Below are positions 17,231 to 26,421 of a DNA stretch of 64,000 nt, one piece after another. This stretch comes from an uncultured Clostridia bacterium (lineage in GTDB: Bacteria; Bacillota; Clostridia; Christensenellales; DTU072), in assembly GCA_944372095.1 (NCBI GenBank), contig CALVYG010000002.1, positions 39,833 to 103,832 on the forward strand, given 5' to 3'. The notes beneath the pieces were generated by a model that searched no databases, was not told the origin of the DNA, and saw only the letters and a program-made list of their open reading frames with translations. Both the position numbers and the translations under genes were made by a program. Numbering within the stretch: position 1 is the first letter of the stretch; every line of letters begins with the position of its first letter.

Positions 17231-19096
17231 CTATTCTTCGCCCTTACCGTCCGACGGCTCTTCCTCGGCATTATCGGAAGAACAGGTTTGCGTTTCGTCC
17301 GCTTCGTCTGCCGCGGCTTCCGCGAATTCGGGAGTCTGTTCAATTACGGCTTGTCCGTTTTCAACTTCTGCCGCCGCAAGCTGCATTTCGGCGTTGTTCT
17401 TTGCGAGAATGGATGCGATTTTTTCTTTATCGAGTTTCAGTCCGGCAAAAATCAGTATACCTGCGCCCACGAAAACAATGACGCCTACGCACAGAATCCA
17501 ACCTATTCCGTCCGCGGCTTCAACGCTCTGTTCCGCAGCTCCGCTCACAAATCCGACGGCTGTAAGAAGCGACGTGGACACCGCTGTGACTATTCCCTGT
17601 CCTGCCTTATAACAGAAAGTCATAACGCCGGCATACGTTCCGGTTTTATCTTCTCCCGTCTTGTCTTTTTCTATGACCACAACGTCGCCGACGAGCGCGA
17701 GAGGCATCGAATAAAGTACGCCCGTACCTGCTCCCGCAATCATAAGCGACGGAGCAAGCGCCAATACTCCCAGCCAGCTGTTATCTCCTCTGAGTATCTC
17801 GTTTATAGACCCTCTGCAAAGGAACGCGATGAACAACAAAACGCAGCCGATAAAGCTGATTATCAATCCCGTAAACATAGAGAACTGTTTGCTCTTTTTC
17901 TTGGCAAGTTTTGCCCAGACAGGCTGACAGCCTATCGTCATAACGAGCAGGGCTCCCATAAGAACGTACATCTGAATAGTTGCGAGGTCGAACGTAAACG
18001 TAAACACGTTAAACCCTAGCGAAATAATCAATGTCGCGCTCATCATTGCCACAACGTAGCCGATTGCGATAGTCCGCATTTCCTTTACCTTGAACGTGCC
18101 GAAGAAATTTCTGAGCACCGCGCCAAGCGTAATCTGCCCTGCCTCTGCGCGTTTATGACGTAGTCTTTGTCTTACTGTTATACTCGTAAGTTTTCCCTGA
18201 TACCCTTCGTCGATAAGTTCCTGACGGCATTGCGCCATCGTAAATTTCGGCTTCGGCGCATTGAGGTCTATGCCTTTTTCCGCCGCTTCCTTTTCGTCGC
18301 GTACGCGGAGTATTTTTACATATCGGCGCGTTGCAAGCAATAAAAATCCGCTCGTTATTACGCATACTGCCGTCGCTACCCACGAAAAATCTATATATCC
18401 TTGCGCTACCTGCTGACCTTTTCTGAATTCGAGTCCCACAAGATTTTTCGCTATCAGTTCCGCTTCGGATAAAGCTTCTTTACATTGATAAATAAGTTCT
18501 CCTCCGTCATAGTACCCCGCATACTTATTCTGGAACGTTCCCATAATAACTACCGGCAAAAGCATTCCTACGATATAGAAAACCGACCTTACCGCCTGGA
18601 TAGTCGTTCTTTCGTTATAATCCGTACTCATTTCGACGCTGAACGCTCCGACAGGCGTGTAGTACATCGTGTTGAACGTCCTCAGAAGAACAAGGAATAC
18701 CGTAAACCAGACAAACGTTCCGACAGTTCCGAGCGTTTGGTAAGGAACATACCATACGGCTATTGCCGTCGCCATCATTCCGAGCAGTCCGATAAGCATG
18801 AACAAATGCCTTTTCCCGAAAATTTTACTGTTGAAATTGTCGGAAATGTATCCCATAATAGGGTCGCTTATCGCATCGCAGATAACGGCTATTCCTACCG
18901 CTATTCCCATAAGAGTGGCAAAACTCGCCCCCATCCCGGGAAGAGCCATTGTTCCGAACGAAACTATATACGTAGCTACGGTACAGCTTACGAGACTGTA
19001 ACCGAGGTCGCCCAGCCCGAGTGCTATCATATCGAGCTTGCTGACCTTTGCTCCGTCGCTCCGTCCGGCACGTTTACCTGTCAGTTTCTGTGCCAT
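17231..19096 (-). CDS. GPH-family (MelB-like) sugar:cation symporter
   Basis: A 621-residue, 12-helix MFS protein of the glycoside-pentoside-hexuronide:cation symporter family. Indicators are the N-terminal GLGDLGYSLV, the DAISDPIMGYISD motif (the DP in helix 2 is typical of MelB) and KIFGKRHLFMLIG. It is longer than MelB (~470) because of a hydrophilic loop between the two halves (residues ~250-300) and an acidic C-terminal tail of ~70 residues. The substrate is probably a glycoside or uronide but cannot be named. ATG 19096 has GGAGGT 6 nt upstream. No metabolic gene is adjacent on this strand, so the substrate cannot be read from context. A second GPH member lies at 61293-62960. Confidence 0.85.
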   Translation of the reverse strand: MAQKLTGKRAGRSDGAKVSKLDMIALGLGDLGYSLVSCTVATYIVSFGTMALPGMGASFATLMGIAVGIAVICDAISDPIMGYISDNFNSKIFGKRHLFMLIGLLGMMATAIAVWYVPYQTLGTVGTFVWFTVFLVLLRTFNTMYYTPVGAFSVEMSTDYNERTTIQAVRSVFYIVGMLLPVVIMGTFQNKYAGYYDGGELIYQCKEALSEAELIAKNLVGLEFRKGQQVAQGYIDFSWVATAVCVITSGFLLLATRRYVKILRVRDEKEAAEKGIDLNAPKPKFTMAQCRQELIDEGYQGKLTSITVRQRLRHKRAEAGQITLGAVLRNFFGTFKVKEMRTIAIGYVVAMMSATLIISLGFNVFTFTFDLATIQMYVLMGALLVMTIGCQPVWAKLAKKKSKQFSMFTGLIISFIGCVLLFIAFLCRGSINEILRGDNSWLGVLALAPSLMIAGAGTGVLYSMPLALVGDVVVIEKDKTGEDKTGTYAGVMTFCYKAGQGIVTAVSTSLLTAVGFVSGAAEQSVEAADGIGWILCVGVIVFVGAGILIFAGLKLDKEKIASILAKNNAEMQLAAAEVENGQAVIEQTPEFAEAAADEADETQTCSSDNAEEEPSDGKGEE

Positions 19097-19150
19097 TTTT
19101 ACCTCCGTCTATCTGGTTTATTCAGAATTTTTACACCAAATATCCTAAAA

Positions 19151-19179
19151 AGTATACCATACCTCTTTTTTTTTGTAAA
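19151..19179 (-). promoter_or_regulatory. Promoter of the GPH transporter gene
   Basis: TTTACA (19174-19179), 17 nt, TATACT (19151-19156) on the minus strand. The leader is about 50 nt with GGAGGT before ATG 19096. The bases before the -10 (GAGGTATGG) are nearly the same as those before the -10 at 43369. Confidence 0.75.
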
Positions 19180-19247
19180 TACCCCCGATTCTCCGCGCTT
19201 ATCTCCCACCATTACGACGGCAACTTCCTTCCCTCTTAAAATGCTTC

Positions 19248-19276
19248 TTGACACTTATTGTCGATTATATTAAAAT
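19248..19276 (+). promoter_or_regulatory. Promoter of the anchored protein gene at 19353
   Basis: TTGACA (19248-19253), 17 nt, TAAAAT (19271-19276), leaving a leader of roughly 70 nt. Confidence 0.7.
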
Positions 19277-19352
19277 ATATATGTGCCTATACGGGCCGGA
19301 TGTAAAATCATCGGTTTTGCATTAATTTTCTGTATCTGACGGTGGATTGATA

Positions 19353-20384
19353 ATGAAAGCAGTTCAAATAGTTTTTAAAGTTTTACTGATTCTCGCTCTT
19401 ATAGCAATGTGTCTTGTTATAATTTTTGTCACACCAAAACCGGTTGTTCCCGATTTGAACTCCGGAATACAAGTCATTCCTGAAAAAGATTCGACTCTTG
19501 TCAACGCTAACAACTCATTACTGATTTCCCCGGACTCGATTCCGGAAACCGATTCGGAAGATGCAATTAATCTTGCATACAAAATGTATCTGATTGCAAA
19601 CGAAAATATGAAAAAAACCGATAAATGGACAACTCTCGTTGATTGCAGCACTACTATGTACATTGGCAGTCTTTTCGAAATACCCGTCGTCGGACGAAGA
19701 TATTATCTTAAAAACGGTACGGAATATTATTATACGGAATACCAGGTCCCCGGCGGCGGTGCTGGCGGATTGGCCGGTATGGCCGCTCCGGAAAATTCCG
19801 ATTTCGCCATGCGCAGCTACACCGATATTTCTTCTATGGATTTTATTTACAGGGAAAAAACTCTTTCCCCGGAATTTATTGACGGCGGCGACAGTTCAAA
19901 TCTCGTTTCGTGCGATTGGTCGGAACTCGTGGACGAAAACAAATTTTCCAAAAAATCTTCTCTGCCGGTTTTCCATTCTTCGCAGAAATCCGATTATACG
20001 CAAACCGACCAGACCATAAATCTGAATACCATTAAAAACGCAAAAATCGAATACATCGAAGAAAAGACGGGAAACTTTTACAGACTTACCCTCGTGCTCG
20101 ATACTTCCGTTCCCGAAACTACCGAAAAGACTCTGCCAAACCTCAGACAAAGTTCGGGATATAAAAACGCGGCGTACGACAGTATGGTGGAAACCGTCGA
20201 AATATGGGAAAACGGTTATTACAAATATTTCCGCAGCGTTGACGAATGGAGCGCGGGTTCAATCAGTTCCGTTATAGATTACCGTTCATATTTTTATTAC
20301 GACGATAAAAACACCAACCCCGATAATTATCAGAATTTCAACGATATAAAGCAAATTGCTCTTTCCTATAACAAACAAAAATAA
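19353..20384 (+). CDS. Membrane-anchored or secreted protein of unknown function
   Basis: A 343-residue protein with an uncleaved-type N-terminal anchor or signal (KAVQIVFKVLLILALIAMCLVIIF, residues ~3-26). A largely hydrophilic, Asp/Ser/Tyr-rich extracellular part follows. It has one Gly/Ala-rich stretch (VPGGGAGGLAGMAAPE) near residue 135 and several YYY/FYY clusters, but no motif I recognise. ATG 19353 is chosen over the TTG two codons earlier because GGTGG sits 7 nt upstream. It is a monocistronic unit with its own promoter and a hairpin terminator at 20415. Confidence 0.75.
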   Translation: MKAVQIVFKVLLILALIAMCLVIIFVTPKPVVPDLNSGIQVIPEKDSTLVNANNSLLISPDSIPETDSEDAINLAYKMYLIANENMKKTDKWTTLVDCSTTMYIGSLFEIPVVGRRYYLKNGTEYYYTEYQVPGGGAGGLAGMAAPENSDFAMRSYTDISSMDFIYREKTLSPEFIDGGDSSNLVSCDWSELVDENKFSKKSSLPVFHSSQKSDYTQTDQTINLNTIKNAKIEYIEEKTGNFYRLTLVLDTSVPETTEKTLPNLRQSSGYKNAAYDSMVETVEIWENGYYKYFRSVDEWSAGSISSVIDYRSYFYYDDKNTNPDNYQNFNDIKQIALSYNKQK

Positions 20385-20414
20385 GCTTGATTAACGTTAT
20401 TTACAGATTATCCG

Positions 20415-20448
20415 CCCCCTACGCTCTTTCGCGTTCGGGGTTTCTTTT
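20415..20448 (+). terminator. Rho-independent terminator
   Basis: Interrupted stem CCCCCTACGC / GCGTTCGGGG (two mismatched positions, loop TCTTTC) followed by TTTCTTTT. It lies 30 nt after the stop of the anchored protein gene. Confidence 0.6.
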
Positions 20449-20489
20449 AGGCATTGAAAAATTAAATCGTTGATTTTCGTCGTTTTTGA

Positions 20490-20518
20490 TTGCAATATCG
20501 GAAAATAAATTTTATAAT
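20490..20518 (+). promoter_or_regulatory. Promoter of the tyrS operon with ~120-nt leader
   Basis: TTGCAA (20490-20495), 17 nt, TATAAT (20513-20518). The leader to ATG 20645 holds one small hairpin (AAACCG/CGGTTT, 20565-20580) and the ribosome-binding site GGAGCGG. I looked for a T-box (AGGGTGG...ACCGCG) and found none. Confidence 0.72.
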
Positions 20519-20644
20519 ATAAAAATATATGCTAACCATGTTAATATTGCATATGCGTCGGATATAAACCGATTCCGGTTTAACGAAATTCTACGGAAAA
20601 CGACAAAATCAAACTCGGCTTAACCCCGAAAACGGAGCGGAAAA

Positions 20645-21862
20645 ATGAACGGAAAAAGAAATGTAATGGATGTATTACGCGAAAGAGGTTTCATCAAACA
20701 AACGGTATACGAGGAAGACCTGTATAAATTACTCGATACGCAATCGGTGCCGTTTTATATCGGATTCGACCCGACTGCGGACAGCCTTCACGTAGGACAT
20801 TTTCTCGCATTGATGGCAATGAGCCATATGCAACGCGCCGGACATAAACCGATAGTATTAATCGGCGGAGGGACCGCAATGGTCGGCGACCCGTCGGGGA
20901 GAACTGATATGCGCAGTATGATGACCAAAGAAACAATCGCTCATAACTGCGAATGTTTCCGCACGCAGATGAGTAAATTTTTCTCGTTCGAAGGCGAAAA
21001 CGCCGCCGTTATGGTAAATAACGCAGACTGGCTCCTCGACCTCAATTATGTCGATTTTCTCCGCGAAATAGGCTCGATGTTCTCGGTAAACCGTATGCTT
21101 ACAGCAGAATGCTTCAAACAACGTTTAGAACGCGGATTGTCATTCCTCGAATTCAACTATATGCTTATGCAAAGCTACGATTTTCTCGTACTTTACCGTA
21201 AATACGGGTGTTTGCTCGAATGCGGCGGAGACGACCAATGGTCGAATATTCTCGGCGGAGCGGACCTTATAAGAAGAAAAGAAGGCAAAGCCGCTTACGC
21301 AATGACGTTCGAACTCCTCACAACCAGCGAAGGTAAGAAAATGGGTAAAACTCAAAAAGGCGCCGTATGGCTCGACCCGAAAAAAACCTCGCCTTACGAG
21401 TTTTTCCAATATTTCCGCAACGTAGACGACGCAGACGTAAATAAATGTATGCGCTTCCTTACGTTCCTCGATATGGACGAAATAAACGCTCTCACCGCAT
21501 ATAAAGACGAACGTATGAACGCGGCAAAAGAACGTCTTGCCTACGAAGTAACCAAAATCGTCCACGGCAAAGAAGAGGCCGATAAAGCGCTCGCTCAGGC
21601 GAAAGGCGCGTTCGGCGGAAATTCGGAAGATATGCCTTCCGTTACGATTTCCCCCGAATCCCGTTCGATTATTGACATCCTCGTTTCGACGGGCGTCGCT
21701 AAAAGCAAGGGCGAAGCAAGAAGACTTATCGACGGAAAAGGCGTTAAAATCGACGAAGCCGTTGTAGAAAGTTACGACAGAGAACTTTCTGACAGCGAAT
21801 TCAATAACGGATTTATTCTCCATAAAGGGAAAAAAGTCCATATAAAAGTCCAAATAAAATAA
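20645..21862 (+). CDS. tyrS: Tyrosyl-tRNA synthetase
   Basis: 405 residues, the usual length. The class-I signatures are HVGH (49-52) in the Rossmann fold and KMGKT (~237-241), the KMSKS-loop form common in bacterial TyrRS, followed by [17 protein letters not shown]. The C-terminus (~340-405) is an S4-type RNA-binding domain ([17 protein letters not shown]). It charges tRNA-Tyr in the cytoplasm. It opens an eight-gene plus-strand run; its TAA shares one base with the ATG of the next gene. The lack of a T-box in the leader means regulation differs from that of many Bacillota aminoacyl-tRNA synthetase genes. Confidence 0.95.
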   Translation: MNGKRNVMDVLRERGFIKQTVYEEDLYKLLDTQSVPFYIGFDPTADSLHVGHFLALMAMSHMQRAGHKPIVLIGGGTAMVGDPSGRTDMRSMMTKETIAHNCECFRTQMSKFFSFEGENAAVMVNNADWLLDLNYVDFLREIGSMFSVNRMLTAECFKQRLERGLSFLEFNYMLMQSYDFLVLYRKYGCLLECGGDDQWSNILGGADLIRRKEGKAAYAMTFELLTTSEGKKMGKTQKGAVWLDPKKTSPYEFFQYFRNVDDADVNKCMRFLTFLDMDEINALTAYKDERMNAAKERLAYEVTKIVHGKEEADKALAQAKGAFGGNSEDMPSVTISPESRSIIDILVSTGVAKSKGEARRLIDGKGVKIDEAVVESYDRELSDSEFNNGFILHKGKKVHIKVQIK

Positions 21863-22479
21863 TGAATAAATTTCTTACGGTTGACGGCACGTCGACAGCC
21901 GTATACGAGATAAAGCACTCCGTATTCTACGCTTCGCTAAAAGGAATAACCGATTTCGAAGACGGTCTCGGATTCGTAAAAAGCATAGCTAAAAAATACG
22001 GCGACGCAACGCATAACTGTTACGCGATAATCTGCCGTAACGGCGAACAGAAATTTTCCGACGACGGGGAACCGTCGGGAACTGCCGGTATTCCGATATT
22101 GCAGGTCATAAAAAACAACAACTTAAACGATACAGCCTGTGTTATTACCCGTTACTTCGGCGGAATAAAACTCGGAGCGGGAGGACTCGTTTCCGCCTAT
22201 ACGAAAGCGGCTTCATCGGCTGTCAGCGCCGCGAAAATTATGTTGAAAACGGAAAGCTCGGTTTACTCCCTCACCGTTCCCTACGCTGATTACGAACGTT
22301 CGTTGCACATAGTTTCATCGGTGTCGGGGAAAATAAAATCCGTGGATTATCAGGATTCCGTCAATATGGAAATTGCGGTGCCGAACGAAAAAACGGATGA
22401 ATTCAATTTTAAAATCGCGGAAACGTTCGCCGCAAAAACGGTTCCCGTTCTGCTTTATACGGGATATGAAAACTATTGA
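21862..22479 (+). CDS. yigZ: YigZ/IMPACT family protein
   Basis: A 205-residue protein of the UPF0029/IMPACT family. The conserved N-terminal domain shows KKYGDATHNCYAI, FSDDGEPSGTAGIPIL and VITRYFGGIKLGAGGLVSAY, with the C-terminal ferredoxin-like domain at ~135-205. The molecular function in bacteria is not settled; the eukaryotic relative IMPACT acts on the GCN2 pathway. Its start overlaps the tyrS stop by one base, implying coupling. Confidence 0.9.
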   Translation: MNKFLTVDGTSTAVYEIKHSVFYASLKGITDFEDGLGFVKSIAKKYGDATHNCYAIICRNGEQKFSDDGEPSGTAGIPILQVIKNNNLNDTACVITRYFGGIKLGAGGLVSAYTKAASSAVSAAKIMLKTESSVYSLTVPYADYERSLHIVSSVSGKIKSVDYQDSVNMEIAVPNEKTDEFNFKIAETFAAKTVPVLLYTGYENY

Positions 22480-22504
22480 AAATATATTATTAAGAGGTAT
22501 ATAT

Positions 22505-23560
22505 ATGAAAATTACGCTTACGAAGAACAAAAAGACGAAACCCGACTTTTCCAATCTCGGCTTCGGCAAGTATTTCACCGACCATATGTTGGTAATGTAT
22601 TATTCGGACAACGCATGGACGGAACCGGAAATCGTTCCCTATTCGGCGTTTGAACTCGACCCCAGCACAAACGTATTGCATTACGGACAGGGAATTTTCG
22701 ACGGATTAAAAGCATATAAAAACAAATCCGGCAAAATTACGATGTTCCGCGCCTACGATAATCTCAACCGAATCAATAAATCGGCGGAAAGACTGTGCAT
22801 GCCGACAATAGACGTTGAAAAAGTTATGGCGGGGCTTAAAGAACTGCTTATCCTCGAACAGGATTGGATACCTACCGCCCCCGGAACCGCGCTTTACATC
22901 CGCCCCACGATGATAGCAAACGACAAAGCGCTCGGCGTTCACGCTGCGCATAATTATATTTTCTACATAATTCTCAGCCCGGTCGGAAGTTATTACGCCC
23001 ACGGACTCGCGCCCACAAAAATTATTATCGAAGAAGAATACGTCCGCGCGCCTATCGGCGGTACGGGCGAAGCTAAATGTATGGGAAACTATGCAGCGAG
23101 CCTTCTCGCCGGCGAAATTGCCAATAAAAAAGGTTACGACCAGGTTCTCTGGCTTGACGGAAAAGAACATAAATACGTCGAAGAAGTCGGCGCAATGAAT
23201 ATCTTTTTCGTTATCGACGGCGTGGTTATTACCCCGGCTCTCGTGGGGTCCATTCTCCACGGCGTTACCAGAAGAAGCGTTATCGAAGTGCTTCAAAAAG
23301 ACGGTTACAAAGTCGAAGAACGCCGTATAAGTATCGACGAAGTTATTAAGGCTCAGCGCGAAGGCAGACTTAACGAGGTATTCGGTTCGGGTACCGCCGC
23401 AGTTATTTCCCCTGTCGGTATTCTCAATTTCCGCGGCGAAGACCTTGTTATAAACAATAACGAAATGGGTGAAATCACCCGCCATGCGTATGCTCGCATT
23501 ACGGGTATACAAAACGGTACCGCCCCCGACGAATTCGGGTGGATTGTTCACGTTAACTGA
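22505..23560 (+). CDS. ilvE: Branched-chain amino acid aminotransferase
   Basis: 351 residues, class-IV PLP aminotransferase. Typical BCAT elements are VLHYGQGIFDGLKAYK, GSYY, GGTGEAKCMGNYAASL (containing the Schiff-base lysine) and GSGTAAVISPVG near the C-terminus. It interconverts Leu/Ile/Val and their 2-oxo acids using glutamate/2-oxoglutarate. ATG 22505 is supported by AAGAGG 8 nt upstream. The much longer frame extending back into yigZ is an artefact of overlap. It lies between yigZ and NAD kinase in the tyrS run. Confidence 0.93.
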   Translation: MKITLTKNKKTKPDFSNLGFGKYFTDHMLVMYYSDNAWTEPEIVPYSAFELDPSTNVLHYGQGIFDGLKAYKNKSGKITMFRAYDNLNRINKSAERLCMPTIDVEKVMAGLKELLILEQDWIPTAPGTALYIRPTMIANDKALGVHAAHNYIFYIILSPVGSYYAHGLAPTKIIIEEEYVRAPIGGTGEAKCMGNYAASLLAGEIANKKGYDQVLWLDGKEHKYVEEVGAMNIFFVIDGVVITPALVGSILHGVTRRSVIEVLQKDGYKVEERRISIDEVIKAQREGRLNEVFGSGTAAVISPVGILNFRGEDLVINNNEMGEITRHAYARITGIQNGTAPDEFGWIVHVN

Positions 23561-23566
23561 TTTACC

Positions 23567-24427
23567 ATGAATTGTAAAAATATTCTTATAGTTTCCAAAA
23601 ATTCCGCCGCCGCGCTTCCTTTTATCAAGGAAGCGGCGGCTTATCTTGCGTCAAGGGATATAAATACTTACTGCGTTCCCGAAAAAAGCAAATTTTTCGA
23701 AGGTACGGGTGTAATTCCGTTACCTTGCGACGAACTCCATAAAGCAAACGCCGCTCTCGTGTTCGGCGGCGACGGAACTATTCTGAAAGCCGCGGGACTT
23801 CTTATAGATTACGGCACACCCGTTCTCGGCATAAACATGGGTACAGTCGGTTACCTTGCGGATTCCGAACCGTGCGAAGTCGTTAAAGCTCTGAAAAAAT
23901 TTCTGAGCGGAGATTATAAAATCGAAAAACGCAGCACTCTTAAAGTTTCAACGGAAGGTAAATCCTATATAGGAATAAACGAAGCGGTCGTTTACCGCGG
24001 CGCTCTCGGACATATTCTTACGCTTAACGTAAAAATCGACGGCCAGGATATAGAAACAATCCGCGCCGACGGAATTATCGTTTCCACTCCGACAGGGTCA
24101 ACGGCATATAATCTGTCGGCAGGCGGACCGATTATTTCACCGCTGTCGCATACCTTCGTTCTCACGCCGATTTGCGCTCATTCGCTTACGGCAAGGCCCG
24201 TCGTCGTCGGAGACGAAAGCGTTATTACTCTCACGGCTTCCAATTTCAGGTCGAAAACGGATAATCCCTCTCTCGACGTAGACGGGAAAACCGTTATACG
24301 CCTCCCCGAAAACTGCCCCGTCGATATTAAACTTGCTTCGCAGAAACTAACGCTTATCCGCACACGTCCGACAAGTTTTTATAAAGCTCTGAAAATTAAA
24401 CTCGGCGCGTCGAAAACGGAGCGCTGA
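23567..24427 (+). CDS. nadK: NAD kinase
   Basis: 286 residues, normal for the family. The ATP/NAD-kinase signature FGGDGTILKA is at ~66, followed by NMGTVGYLAD, a conserved NEAVV segment, DGIIVSTPTGSTAYNLSAGGPI and DVDGK. It phosphorylates NAD to NADP in the cytoplasm. It starts 6 nt after the ilvE stop with little Shine-Dalgarno complementarity, so coupling is likely; its TGA overlaps the next ATG (TGATG). Confidence 0.93.
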   Translation: MNCKNILIVSKNSAAALPFIKEAAAYLASRDINTYCVPEKSKFFEGTGVIPLPCDELHKANAALVFGGDGTILKAAGLLIDYGTPVLGINMGTVGYLADSEPCEVVKALKKFLSGDYKIEKRSTLKVSTEGKSYIGINEAVVYRGALGHILTLNVKIDGQDIETIRADGIIVSTPTGSTAYNLSAGGPIISPLSHTFVLTPICAHSLTARPVVVGDESVITLTASNFRSKTDNPSLDVDGKTVIRLPENCPVDIKLASQKLTLIRTRPTSFYKALKIKLGASKTER

Positions 24428-25701
24428 TGAAATATTCCTGGTATCGGCTGGACAATTCCGCCATTATGTATCAGATGGTGCTGACTCCGAGAGCTCAGAG
24501 TCTGTTCAGAATGGGAGTTAAACTTAAATCTCCCGTCGTTCCTTCCGCTCTTAAATGCGCCGTCGATAAAGCTTTTCTTCGCCACCCGTTTTTCAAAAGC
24601 GAATTGAAACGCGGATTTTTCCGCCCCTATCTCGACGAAAACAAACTTCCTTTTATTATCGAAGAAGACGACGGGGTTCTGCTTAAACTCCTGGATTTCT
24701 CTTCAAATAACCGTTATCTTTTACGCGTCAGTTATTTCGGAAACAGGTTTTTTATTGATTATTTCCACGGTCTGTGCGACGGTACGGGCGCTTTGGAATT
24801 TCTTAAAACCGTCGCTTTTTATTATTTTGACGCTCTCGGTATTCCTTTCCCCGACAAAAACATTCTGACTCTTTCTTCTTCCCCGTCGGAAGAAGAAACC
24901 GAAGACGCTTTTACGAAATATTACCGTAAACCCGAACTCGGAAAAGGAATAAACAGTATGGCTGGCGGGCAGGCGTTCCACGTCCGCGGGAAAAACTTTT
25001 CGTCGACCGGTTACGGTCTCATTCAGGCAAACGTCTCCACATCGGCTTTGCTTGACGCCGCTCACAGGCTCAATTGCTCCGTTACGGTTTTTCTCACCGC
25101 ATTGATTCTTGCTTCCGTTGCGGAAGCTCACGTTAAAGGTGTTCCCAAGCACAATCTTACCGCCTTTGTTCCGATTAACCTCAGAAAAAGATTTCCGAGC
25201 AAAACTCTCGGCAATTTTACTGTTTTTGCAAAAATCATTATCCCGAAAGACTGTCCTCTCGATTTTGAAAGCCTTGTTCCGGTTGTAAAAAAACTCCTTG
25301 AAGAACAGCTGGGCGAACGCGAGGTAATCCTGAAACTCGGTTTTACTTCCCTTATGTCGAAAATGCCGCTCTTTAAGTTTATGCCGTTATTCATTAAAGG
25401 ATTTATTTCACGCATAGGCAGAACACTGTCCACCCCGAAACAAACATTTATTTTATCGAATATGGGGAAAATCGATATAGGCGAAAACGAAGTAATCGAC
25501 GAATTTTTATTCAACCTCAACTGCAACAAGAAAACTCCCGACAACGTCGGTGTTTTGTCTTACGGCGATAAAACGTTAATATCTTTTACGCGTAAAATAG
25601 TTTCAACCGAAATTGAACGTATATTCTGCAAAAAACTTGCGTCGTTATGCGGAGAAGTAAAAGTTATATCGAATTTCAGGGAGGAATGCAATGCGCTGTA
25701 A
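24427..25701 (+). CDS. Condensation/acyltransferase-like protein (HxxxDG superfamily)
   Basis: A 424-residue member of the chloramphenicol acetyltransferase/NRPS-condensation fold. The key motif is HGLCDGTGAL near residue 117 (HxxxDG, the general base histidine). Further on come LTAFVPINLRKRFPSKTLGNF, which matches the NLR..F....GNF element of alcohol acetyltransferases and PapA-like enzymes, and FILSNMGKIDIG. Transfer of an acyl group to an alcohol or amine is expected; the substrates are unknown. It is coupled to NAD kinase (TGATG) and overlaps the next membrane protein gene by 11 nt. Confidence 0.75.
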   Translation: MKYSWYRLDNSAIMYQMVLTPRAQSLFRMGVKLKSPVVPSALKCAVDKAFLRHPFFKSELKRGFFRPYLDENKLPFIIEEDDGVLLKLLDFSSNNRYLLRVSYFGNRFFIDYFHGLCDGTGALEFLKTVAFYYFDALGIPFPDKNILTLSSSPSEEETEDAFTKYYRKPELGKGINSMAGGQAFHVRGKNFSSTGYGLIQANVSTSALLDAAHRLNCSVTVFLTALILASVAEAHVKGVPKHNLTAFVPINLRKRFPSKTLGNFTVFAKIIIPKDCPLDFESLVPVVKKLLEEQLGEREVILKLGFTSLMSKMPLFKFMPLFIKGFISRIGRTLSTPKQTFILSNMGKIDIGENEVIDEFLFNLNCNKKTPDNVGVLSYGDKTLISFTRKIVSTEIERIFCKKLASLCGEVKVISNFREECNAL

Positions 25702-26344
25702 AAACTGTAACGTGGAAATTGCCTGCAAATCCTCCGTATGCCCTTTATGCCATAAGCCTTTGGTTTCCGACGGCGAAGTCCCTTTTCCCACCCCTGCGAC
25801 GAAAAAAATTCTTATGGGTAAATTTTCTCTCGCTTACCTCGTTATAGCGGTGATTGCAAATATCGTATGTATTACCCTCAATTTTGTGCTCACACCCAAA
25901 ATACTGTGGTGCGTTCCCGTACTCGTTTCGTTTATTTACGTCTACTATTTTGTCAGCGTAACCGTACTTGCAAAGCGCGGTTTTCATAAGCGTATTCTCG
26001 GACAGGCATTGATACTTACGGCGATTTTTGCGGCAATTAAACTAGCCATCGGCGGAAATCACTGGATTTTTATCAGCTGGCTTCCCGCTGTTTATCTTGT
26101 AAGCGACCTGCTTATGCTGATTTTCATTTTCAAGAAAAAAAACGAGGCCTCAAAATACATCGCAACTCTCCTTTTGCTTTGTATTTTCGGAGCTATCCCC
26201 TGTATAAGCGCATACGTTTTCGATTTATCCGTCAAATTGCCATCTATCATCGCTACTTCCGTAAGCGCGGCAATTTTTATAATATGTCTTATCGTCTGCC
26301 GTAAAACAATTATCCACGAACTTAAAAAGGTTTTCAATCTTTAA
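25691..26344 (+). CDS. Zinc-ribbon plus six-helix membrane protein (DUF6320-like)
   Basis: 217 residues. It begins with a small zinc ribbon (CKNCNVEIACKSSVCPLCH, residues 3-21, two CxxC pairs). About six transmembrane helices follow (from ~45 to 205) and a short basic tail. GGAGG precedes ATG 25691, and the start lies inside the acyltransferase gene's 3' end. I associate this layout, zinc ribbon plus membrane domain behind an acyltransferase, with DUF6320 from memory; this was not checked. A transport or membrane-tethering role for the acyltransferase product is inference. Confidence 0.7.
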   Translation: MRCKNCNVEIACKSSVCPLCHKPLVSDGEVPFPTPATKKILMGKFSLAYLVIAVIANIVCITLNFVLTPKILWCVPVLVSFIYVYYFVSVTVLAKRGFHKRILGQALILTAIFAAIKLAIGGNHWIFISWLPAVYLVSDLLMLIFIFKKKNEASKYIATLLLLCIFGAIPCISAYVFDLSVKLPSIIATSVSAAIFIICLIVCRKTIIHELKKVFNL

Positions 26345-26408
26345 CCGGTTTTCTTCAAGAAAAACATTTTTTCGTCAAAACATTCTCACGCCGATAAAAA
26401 CTTACGAA

Positions 26409-26414
26409 TATATT
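26409..26414 (+). promoter_or_regulatory. Weak leaderless-type -10 box before glmM
   Basis: TATATT ends exactly 7 nt before ATG 26422 and there is no Shine-Dalgarno sequence. No -35 hexamer is visible at 16-18 nt, so this is much weaker than the examples at 7620 and 10380. Confidence 0.3.
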
Positions 26415-26421
26415 GGTAACG

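Noticed and set aside
20519..20644. T-box or riboswitch in the tyrS leader
   Set aside because: No T-box sequence or antiterminator was found; only one small hairpin precedes the ribosome-binding site.
22373..22504. Upstream extension of ilvE into yigZ
   Set aside because: It would overlap yigZ by over 100 nt; ATG 22505 has a good ribosome-binding site and gives the normal family length.
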